Source: an uncultured Verrucomicrobiota bacterium
GTDB taxonomy: Bacteria > Verrucomicrobiota > Verrucomicrobiia > Chthoniobacterales > SZAS-18
Direction: 5' to 3'
Assembly: GCA_937871685.1 (NCBI GenBank)
Contig: CALMOL010000444.1
Span: forward strand, 1 to 10,111
DNA: 10,111 nucleotides
Shown here: in pieces, positions 1 through 5,023 of the stretch
How positions within the stretch are numbered: position 1 is the first letter of the stretch
Layout: every line of letters begins with the position of its first letter
Translations under genes and position numbers: made by a program
The notes under the pieces: model-generated
What the model saw: only the letters and a program-made list of their open reading frames with translations
Told to the model about the DNA's origin: nothing
The model's database searches: none

Positions 1-54
1 GCCATGGCGAGCCGGCGTCGTCGGCCTCGCCGCGGCGCGCCGGCTCGCCATGGC
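1..54. repeat. 17-bp perfect inverted repeat at window edge
   Basis: Positions 1-17 are the exact reverse complement of 38-54, with a 20-bp spacer. The right arm lies in normal coding sequence of the FAD oxidoreductase, around the ATG at 50. The left arm sits where the protein's FAD-binding glycine motif should begin. It changes the expected GAGVVG to RAGVVG and removes the preceding hydrophobic strand. A fold-back artefact at a contig end explains this better than a biological element. Confidence 0.75.
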
Positions 55-1087
55 CGGCCTCGAGACCCTCGTCATCGACCGCGCCGACGCGATCGGCACC
101 GAGACCAGCTCGCGCAACAGCGAGGTGATCCACGCCGGCCTCTACTATCCCGCGGGCTCGCTTAAGGCCGCCCTGTGCGTCGCGGGACGGCGCAGGCTTT
201 ACGCCTATTGCGAGGCGCGGCAGGTTCCGTATCGGCGCTGCGGCAAGCTGGTCGTCGCCGCCGATGACGCGGATACTGTTGCGCTAGACGGCATCGCAGC
301 GCGAGCCCGAGACAATGGCGTTGACGATATCGAAGTCATCGGAAGCCGTAGGCTGGCGGAACTGGAGCCTGCGCTGGCGGGACGGGCCGCTCTTCTGTCC
401 CCGTCGACCGGCATCGTCGATACGCATGCCTTGATGCTGGCCTACCGCCATGATGCCGAAATGGCCGGGGCCACGCTGGCGCTGCGGACGCCCGTGCTCG
501 GCGGCGCGGTCACGGCAGGGGGTGTGGTGATCCACCTCGGTGGCGACGAGCCTCTGGAGTTGAAGACCCGCTTTCTGATCAACGCCGCCGGCCTCGGCGC
601 CTGGAACGTCTCCCAGACCATCGCGGGTCTCCCGCCGGACCCCATTCCCCAACGCCATCTTTGCAAAGGCAGCTATTTCGGCCTGGCGGGTGGGGCTCCT
701 GCCCGCCATCTCGTGTATCCCGTGCCGTCCGCCGCCGGTCTCGGCACCCACCTGACGCTTGACCTCGCCGGTCGAGCCCGCTTCGGTCCGGATGTCGAGT
801 GGGTGGACGCGATCGACTACCGGGTCGACCCGGCCCGCGCCTAGGGGTTCTATGCTGCCATCCGCCGCTATTGGCCCGCACTGCCCGCCGGTCCCCTCCA
901 GCCCGAATATGCCGGCGTGCGCCCGAAAGTGGTCGGCCCGGGGCACGCCGCCGCCGATTTCCTTGTGCAAGGTCCGGACGAGACGGGCGCCGCTGGCTAC
1001 GTCGCGATGTACGGAATCGAATCGCCGGGGATCACCGCTTCGCTGGCTTTGGCCGATCTCGTCACCAGACGATTGGGTTTGGCATGA
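2..1087 (+). pseudogene. FAD-dependent oxidoreductase, L-2-hydroxyglutarate oxidase-like, 5'-truncated and interrupted by an amber codon
   Basis: This is a DAO-superfamily flavoenzyme, closest in style to L-2-hydroxyglutarate oxidase/dehydrogenase (LhgO), which oxidises L-2-hydroxyglutarate to 2-oxoglutarate with FAD. The open frame runs from position 2. The remnant AGVVGLAAARRLA is the tail of the Rossmann FAD-binding motif, followed by the beta2 segment ETLVIDR and the family hallmark SSRNSEVIHAGLYY (residues 20-33 from the ATG at 50). The motif FLINAAGLGA is the usual second FAD-contact segment. A TAG at 842-844 stops the frame after 264 codons. The same frame then continues for 80 codons to TGA at 1085-1087 and encodes the expected C-terminus, with FYAAIRRYWPALP and YGIESPGITASLALA. 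The ATG at 50 is internal to the real gene, so the true start lies outside the window. The gene is either a pseudogene or carries a sequence error. Its substrate is inferred from motif style only. Confidence 0.82.
842..844 (+). other. In-frame amber codon splitting the oxidoreductase
   Basis: TAG follows the residues DPARA and precedes FYAAIRRYWPALP in the same frame. Homologues as I know them have an acidic residue, often Glu, at about this point, so a GAG-to-TAG change would account for it. No frame change is needed to recover the rest of the protein. Nothing nearby suggests programmed readthrough or pyrrolysine use. Confidence 0.8.
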
Positions 1088-1132
1088 CGCGGGTTCCGCG
1101 ATCGGCTTTCAAGATGGGAGTAACCGCCGCTA

Positions 1133-1429
1133 TCAGACGCGCGGAGCGCCGGCCCTCGCGAGCAGGTACAGGGCCCGATAGCGCTCATAGGCGTCGGCAT
1201 AAGCCGGCACGAGCGCGGGGTCGGGATCGAAAGTCGCCGCGACGGCGGGCGCGGGCATGAGGCGGACCGGATCGCCGCCGAGGGCGGCCGCCATGCCGAG
1301 GCGGGCGGCGCCGAGCGCCGCACCGACATCGGCGTCTGCGCTGACATCGAGCGGCCGGTCGAGGATGCTGGCGGCGCTCCGCAGCCACAGGGCCGAGTTG
1401 GCGCCGCCGCCGTCGACCACGGCGCGGGC
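1133..1429 (-). pseudogene. C-terminal fragment of an FGGY-family carbohydrate kinase (xylulokinase-like)
   Basis: FGGY kinases phosphorylate sugars such as D-xylulose, L-ribulose or glycerol with ATP. Full-length members have about 480-520 residues. Only the last ~98 codons are present here. The segment VVDGGGANSALWLRSAASIL matches the adenosine-binding glycine-rich motif of the FGGY_C domain. It is followed by the RPLDV strand, the AALGAARLGMAAALG helix and a typical xylulokinase tail ending YERYRALYLLARAGAPRV. The stop codon is at 1133-1135. The 5' side runs into unrelated ABC-transporter sequence near 1430-1440, so at least three quarters of the gene is missing. It converges on the oxidoreductase with a 45-bp gap (1088-1132), in which I see no hairpin terminator. 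The family call is firm, the sugar specificity is not. The left boundary of the junction is approximate. Confidence 0.75.
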
Positions 1430-1437
1430 CGCGTGCG

Positions 1438-1563
1438 GTGGTTGCGCTCGCGCTCGACGACGTCGTGCGCGCCGTTCCCGGCGGCCTCGACGGACGCGTG
1501 GGCGCAGGAGCGCGCAACCTGTCCGGCGGCCAACGTCAACGCTTCGCCCTCGCGCGCGCCCTC
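1438..1563 (+). pseudogene. Internal fragment of an ABC transporter ATP-binding domain
   Basis: Reading from about 1438, the frame encodes ALALDDVVRAVPGGLDGRVG, then AGARNLSGGQRQRFALARALV. This is the helical subdomain and the ABC signature (LSGGQ) of an exporter-type nucleotide-binding domain, of the kind that follows a Q-loop. Walker A would lie upstream and Walker B and the H-loop downstream. All three are absent, because the sequence enters FGGY kinase antisense on the left and alkaline-phosphatase antisense on the right. About 40 residues of a ~230-residue domain remain, with no start or stop of its own. The open frame continues to 2007 only because the antisense of the phosphatase gene happens to be open. 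It is non-functional as it stands, and the parent transporter cannot be identified. Confidence 0.72.
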
Positions 1564-1593
1564 GTGCTCTTCGGGCTCTTCCTCGCGGCCGGC
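1549..1593. repeat. Inverted copy of the alkaline phosphatase signal-anchor region (partner 1897-1941)
   Basis: The reverse complement of 1897-1941 matches 1549-1593 at 43 of 45 positions. The partner lies in the phosphatase's N-terminal hydrophobic segment. This copy joins the end of the ABC fragment to the phosphatase body. A 14-bp perfect palindrome (CGCGGCCGGCCGCG, 1893-1906) sits at the edge of the partner, and a shared GCGGCCGGC marks the crossover at 1585-1593. This geometry fits template switching or a palindrome-mediated misassembly. Confidence 0.85.
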
Positions 1594-1959
1594 GGAGAGG
1601 GCGTGGTCGGGGAGGGTGACGGGCTCGCGGCCCTCGGCGTCGATGCCGACGGCGCGGAGGTTTGCCAGCCGGCCGGTGGCGAGCGCGGTGGCGGCGGCGG
1701 CGGTATCGGGCACGGCGTAGTCGGCCCCGGCGGCGCGCAGCAGGCCGACGCGGGGGAAGTATTCCATGGCCAGGCGCGCGTCGGAGCCGCCGGCATACTG
1801 GCGCGCGGCGGCGAGGCGGGCGGGCGTGAGGCCCTCGGTGACGAAGAGGATCACCGCGAAGGGCTTCTGGCGCGCGTAGTTGCGGAAATACACGCGGCCG
1901 GCCGCGAGGAAGAGCCCGATGAGCACGAGGGCGAGCGCGAGGTTGCGGCGTTTCATCAT
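1585..1959 (-). pseudogene. Alkaline phosphatase-like protein, N-terminal fragment only
   Basis: This is the N-terminal 125 codons of an alkaline-phosphatase-superfamily protein (family length about 400-500). It starts at ATG 1957-1959, and the next codon is also ATG. Residues 3-5 are basic (KRR), followed by a hydrophobic signal peptide or membrane anchor at about 6-21, which implies a periplasmic or membrane location. The strand VILFV (36-40) is the usual lead into the first metal-binding site. Here it continues T-E-G (41-43) where classical enzymes have G-D-G. The nucleophile region reads VPDTAAAATALATG (83-96), with Thr86 where E. coli PhoA has Ser102. The reading frame is lost at codon 125, after DHALSAGR, where an inverted copy of its own 5' end begins. 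All later metal ligands are missing. It is divergent from gpmI across a repeat-rich spacer. Family call good; truncation probably an assembly effect. Confidence 0.72.
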
Positions 1960-1973
1960 GGAGGGCCGGAAGG

Positions 1974-2170
1974 AAACCCGAAACTCGAACCGAGTGAAGC
2001 GAGATAGCCGCTCAAGAAAACTTCCCCAGGCAGCGGCAACCTCGAAACTCGAAACAAGGCCCGAAAACCCGCGGCGCCGAAAGCCTGCCCGCACGCTCGC
2101 CGCTTGGTGGCTTGCGGAGCTTTCCTTTTTCGGCGCTTGTTTCGAGTTTCGAGTTTCGAACTTCGAGTTT
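1974..2170. repeat. Heptameric (TCGAAAC)/(GTTTCGA) repeats flanking the divergent starts
   Basis: The spacer between the phosphatase start (1959) and gpmI (2175) contains three clusters of a 7-bp unit. One is a degenerate cluster at about 1974-1990. A second has two exact TCGAAAC units at 2042-2055. A third, in opposite orientation, has three exact GTTTCGA units at 2139-2159, one degenerate unit at 2160-2166 and a partial unit to 2170, ending 4 bp before the gpmI ATG. On each strand the unit therefore points towards the adjacent start codon. I recall comparable TCGAAAC-type spacers from Verrucomicrobiota genomes, but could not check. Confidence 0.75.
2041..2153. repeat. Long inverted repeat (27-bp arms, 25 of 27 pairing) upstream of gpmI
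   Basis: The arm 2041-2067 is complementary to 2127-2153 at 25 of 27 positions, with the two mismatches adjacent in the middle. The enclosed 59 bp are GC-rich and not obviously structured. In RNA this would form a strong stem ending 21 nt before the gpmI start. It could be a cruciform or hairpin regulator, or simply a mobile intergenic repeat. No known riboswitch consensus is visible. Confidence 0.7.
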
Positions 2171-2174
2171 GCCC

Positions 2175-3725
2175 ATGAAGCACCCCGTCCTCCTCATCAT
2201 CCGCGACGGCTGGGGCATCAACCCCGGCGGCGAGGCGACCGCCCAGCGCGACGGCAATTCCACGCTGCTGGCGCGCACGCCCTTCCATCACCATCTCTAC
2301 GAGACGTATCCGTGGGGCCACCTCTCGGCCAGCGGCCACGACGTGGGCTTGCCCGACGGCCAGATGGGCAACTCGGAGGTGGGCCACCTCAACCTCGGCG
2401 CCGGCCGCATCGTGTGGCAGGACCTTTCGCGCATCAACAAGGCCATCGCGGAGGGGGAGTTCGCGCGGAACGCGGTGCTCCAGGACGCCTTCGCGAAGGC
2501 GAAGGGCACGCGCCTGCACCTGCTCGGCTTGCTCTCGAACGGCGGGGTGCATTCGCACCAGGACCATCTCATCGCCCTCGCCCAGGCGGCGCACGACGCG
2601 GGCGTGGGCGACATTCTCGTCCACGCGATCACGGACGGCCGCGACACCTCGCCCACCGGCGGCGCGGGCTACCTCGCGGACGTTTTGGCGCGGCTCCAGC
2701 CCAGCGGCGCCCGCATCGCCACGGTGATCGGCCGCTACTTCGCGATGGACCGAGACCAACGCTGGGAGCGCAACCAGCTCGCCTGGGACGCCATCGTCCT
2801 GGGCCGCGGCGAGCGCGCCGAGGGCGACCTCATCGAGGCGATGAGGAAGCGCTACGCCGCGGGGGAGACGGACGAGTTTCTCCAGCCGATCATTCCCGCC
2901 GGCGTGCATCCCGACGAGCGCCGCGTGCGCGACGGCGACGTGGTGCTCTTCTTCAACTTCCGCGCCGACCGGGCGCGGCAGCTCTCGCTGGCGTTTCTGC
3001 GCGACGACTTCGCCGGCTTCGACCGCCGCGGGCCGCGGCCGAAGATTCACTACGTCACGCTCACGGAATACGACCACACCTACGGCTGCCCGGCGGTCTT
3101 CGCGCCGCAGTCGCTCGCGCGCATCCTCGGCGAGGTGGTGAGCGCGGCCGGCCTGCGCCAGCTCCGCATCGCCGAGACGGAGAAATACCCGCACGTCACC
3201 TACTTCTTCAACGGCGGCGTCGAGACGCAGTTCCCCGGCGAGGAGCGCGTGATCGTGCCCTCGCCCAAGGAGGTGCCCACCTACGACAAGAAGCCGCAGA
3301 TGAGCGCGCCGGAGGTCACGCGCCGCGTGGTGGATCGGCTGCCCGAGTTCGACCTCGTGATCCTCAACTTCGCCAATCCCGACATGGTGGGCCACACCGG
3401 CGTGGTGCCCGCCGCCATCGCCGCCGTGGAAACCATTGACGACGCCGTGCGGCAGGTGATCGAGAAGACGCTGGCCCTCGGCGGCAAGGCCCTCGTCACC
3501 GCCGACCACGGCAACTGCGAATACGAGATCAACCCCGACGGCTCGCCGAACACCGCGCACACCACGAACCTCGTCCATTGCGTCTATGTGGCCGCCGACT
3601 CGCCCGACTGGACCGTGCGCGACGGCATCCTGGCCGACGTGGCCCCGACGCTCCTCCAGCTCCTCGGCCTGCCCGCGCCCGCGGAGATGACCGGCCGCTC
3701 GCTGCTCGTGAAACGCGGGGCGTAG
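2175..3725 (+). CDS. gpmI: 2,3-bisphosphoglycerate-independent phosphoglycerate mutase
   Basis: GpmI is the cytoplasmic glycolytic and gluconeogenic enzyme that interconverts 3- and 2-phosphoglycerate, using two metal ions (usually Mn2+) and a phosphoserine intermediate. The 516-residue length is normal for the family. All key sites are visible: metal ligand D11 in IIRDGWG, nucleophile S67 in DGQMGNSEVGH, substrate H126 in GGVHSH, metal ligands D403 and H407 in NPDMVGH, D444 and H445 in TADHGNCE, and H462 in NTAHTT. Several of these fall at the same numbers as in the Geobacillus enzyme. The central phosphotransferase insertion, with RDGDVVLFFNFRADR, is intact. I chose the ATG at 2175 because MKHPVLLIIRDGWG is the canonical N-terminus; in-frame codons before it only translate the heptamer repeats. 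No Shine-Dalgarno is seen. The stop lies 5 bp from the convergent Uma2 gene, with no room for a terminator. Confidence 0.97.
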   Translation: MKHPVLLIIRDGWGINPGGEATAQRDGNSTLLARTPFHHHLYETYPWGHLSASGHDVGLPDGQMGNSEVGHLNLGAGRIVWQDLSRINKAIAEGEFARNAVLQDAFAKAKGTRLHLLGLLSNGGVHSHQDHLIALAQAAHDAGVGDILVHAITDGRDTSPTGGAGYLADVLARLQPSGARIATVIGRYFAMDRDQRWERNQLAWDAIVLGRGERAEGDLIEAMRKRYAAGETDEFLQPIIPAGVHPDERRVRDGDVVLFFNFRADRARQLSLAFLRDDFAGFDRRGPRPKIHYVTLTEYDHTYGCPAVFAPQSLARILGEVVSAAGLRQLRIAETEKYPHVTYFFNGGVETQFPGEERVIVPSPKEVPTYDKKPQMSAPEVTRRVVDRLPEFDLVILNFANPDMVGHTGVVPAAIAAVETIDDAVRQVIEKTLALGGKALVTADHGNCEYEINPDGSPNTAHTTNLVHCVYVAADSPDWTVRDGILADVAPTLLQLLGLPAPAEMTGRSLLVKRGA

Positions 3726-3730
3726 GCGGC

Positions 3731-4210
3731 TCAGACGCCCGGCAGTTGCCGCGGAAACTTCGGGCAAATCAGCGATGTCTCCCGCTTGCCCTCGGGGCCG
3801 TAGAACGACACCGCGCCCTTTGCGCTGATCTCCCAGGCTTCCTCGGCACCGCGGGCGAAATAGAGCGAGCGCTTGCCTTCCATTTCGACGCGACTGTTGG
3901 AGCGCGAGAGAACTTCCACGCAGATTTCGGGGGCCGTGGTAAAAACGGGTTGTCCCTTTTGCGCAGCAAAGCGGCGGCGGGAAATCCAGGCGGCGTCCGG
4001 CGCCTTCACGCCATCGGAAGTCTGCACCGCGCACTCGCCGAATACCTGCCCGGCCGGTGCCAGCTCACGCAGCAGGCCGGTGGTTTTGGCGGCCATCAGG
4101 TAATGGTCGTTCTTGGCTGGACTCATGATGATCTGCCCGAAGCGATTCAGTTCGATCTTGTAAGGCAAGTCGGCCAGCGCGGGATCTTCGCAAACTTCGT
4201 TCCAGGTCAT
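3731..4210 (-). CDS. Uma2 family (DUF820) PD-(D/E)XK nuclease-fold protein
   Basis: Uma2/DUF820 proteins have a restriction-endonuclease-like fold. They are very common in cyanobacteria and several other phyla, often in many copies, and their cellular role is unproven. This 159-residue protein shows the family order: LPYKIELNRFGQIIMSP near the N-terminus, a helix with HYLMAAKTTGLLREL, the metal-binding aspartate in KAPDAAWIS (D72), then APEICVEVLSRSNS with E95 and E99, and a downstream EGKRSLYFARGAEEAW segment. The catalytic-type residues look intact. The frame could begin at 4243, but the ATG at 4208-4210 gives MTWNEVCEDPALADLPYKIE, which is how relatives usually start. It is the last gene of the minus-strand cluster, 36 bp after the phosphoesterase, and converges on gpmI with a 5-bp gap. 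I see no toxin-antitoxin partner or methylase next to it. Confidence 0.85.
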   Translation of the reverse strand: MTWNEVCEDPALADLPYKIELNRFGQIIMSPAKNDHYLMAAKTTGLLRELAPAGQVFGECAVQTSDGVKAPDAAWISRRRFAAQKGQPVFTTAPEICVEVLSRSNSRVEMEGKRSLYFARGAEEAWEISAKGAVSFYGPEGKRETSLICPKFPRQLPGV

Positions 4211-4246
4211 GCCGCAGGATAGGTGTGAGATTCCACCCTTCAATGC

Positions 4247-5014
4247 TCAAGTGCCCGCCGGCCGCGCCTCGGCCAGCGGGCGCGCCAGGCCGTCCTTGCC
4301 CATCGCGTGGAAGGCGGCGCTGCCGTCCTCGTCGATCAGGACGAAGGTCTGGCCGGTGTGGTGGTGATCCACGCAAAAGTTTCGGCTGCCCGGGGCGTCC
4401 TTGCGGCGCAGCGCCTCGTGGCGCGAGGGCGTGTGGCCGACGATCTGACAGGCTCCGGGCACCGGCTCGAAGGAGCGCCAGTCGCGCCACGTCAGGCCGC
4501 CGATCGGACGGCGGCCGCCGCGGCACCAGCCGCTCGCGGTGAAGGGGTGCGACCACCCGTGGCGCGCCGCGGAGAGGGCCTCGGCCTCGGTCTCGCGCAG
4601 CCACTCGGCCAGCGAGGTCGGCGCGTCGGCCGGCAGCAGCGCGCGGTCCAGGCCCGCGTGCGAGAGGAGCCACGGCCCGGCCCACGCGTGAAGGCGGAGC
4701 GCGGACCAATCGCGGGGGCGGAGGACGGCGGCGATGGCGGCGTGCTTTTCCCAAGTGAAGCCGGGGCAGCCGAGGTCGTGATTATCGGGGAAGGCGTAGG
4801 GCAGATCGTGATTGCCCCAGAGCAGTGTGTGGCGTGGATCCGCCAGGCGCGCACGGACCCAACGCGCGGTGTCCGCGGCCATCGCGGGCGTGTCGTCGAA
4901 GTCATCGAAGTAGTCGCCGAGGAACACCGCGCGCCCATACGGCTCCGCCCAGGCGAGGATGCGGTCTGCCACCGTGGTGTGGTGGTGCAGATCAGGGATG
5001 ACGACGGTGCGCAC
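4247..5014 (-). CDS. Calcineurin-like metallophosphoesterase
   Basis: This is a 255-residue dinuclear-metal phosphoesterase with the full set of superfamily motifs: DxH in IPDLHHH (D8, H10), GDxxD in LGDYFDDF (G33, D34, D37), GNHD in LLWGNHDL (67-70), the histidine of LSHAGL (H119) and GHTP at 193-196. The arrangement resembles the PrpE/ApaH/PPP-type phosphatases, which act on phosphoproteins or dinucleoside polyphosphates. The real substrate cannot be read from the sequence. No signal peptide is present, so a cytoplasmic location is likely. The start is GTG at 5012-5014: the malQ stop codon (5024-5026) is in the same frame, so no upstream start exists, and the DxH motif begins only seven codons later. 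The 9-bp gap after malQ indicates co-transcription. Between LSHAGL and GHTP lies an insert rich in Trp and Arg, with SGWCRGGRRPIGGLTWRDW. Confidence 0.9.
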   Translation of the reverse strand: MRTVVIPDLHHHTTVADRILAWAEPYGRAVFLGDYFDDFDDTPAMAADTARWVRARLADPRHTLLWGNHDLPYAFPDNHDLGCPGFTWEKHAAIAAVLRPRDWSALRLHAWAGPWLLSHAGLDRALLPADAPTSLAEWLRETEAEALSAARHGWSHPFTASGWCRGGRRPIGGLTWRDWRSFEPVPGACQIVGHTPSRHEALRRKDAPGSRNFCVDHHHTGQTFVLIDEDGSAAFHAMGKDGLARPLAEARPAGT

Positions 5015-5023
5015 AGGTCCAGC

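Noticed and set aside
842..844. Programmed readthrough or pyrrolysine insertion at the amber codon.
   Set aside because: There is no downstream stem-loop signature, no pyl genes in view, and the enzyme family is not known to use such a residue. A point mutation or sequencing error is simpler.
1088..1132. A bidirectional terminator between the oxidoreductase and FGGY kinase fragments.
   Set aside because: The 45-bp gap shows no stem of useful length with flanking A or T runs.
1438..2007. A 189-codon plus-strand frame that looks like an ABC ATPase fused to a novel C-terminal domain.
   Set aside because: Only the first ~40 codons are ABC-like. The rest is the antisense of the alkaline phosphatase fragment, so the fusion is an artefact of the junction.
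2041..2170. Tandem TCGAAAC units considered as a CRISPR-like array.
   Set aside because: The units are 7 bp, contiguous and in two orientations. There are no spacers of uniform length and no cas genes.
1956..4034. A 692-codon minus-strand frame covering the antisense of gpmI.
   Set aside because: It has no recognisable domain, low-complexity Arg/Val/Glu composition, and is fully overlapped by an intact GpmI with all catalytic residues.
3731..4210. The Uma2 protein as part of a restriction-modification or toxin-antitoxin defence pair.
   Set aside because: No methyltransferase, antitoxin or other defence gene is adjacent. Its neighbours are housekeeping genes, and Uma2 copies commonly occur alone.
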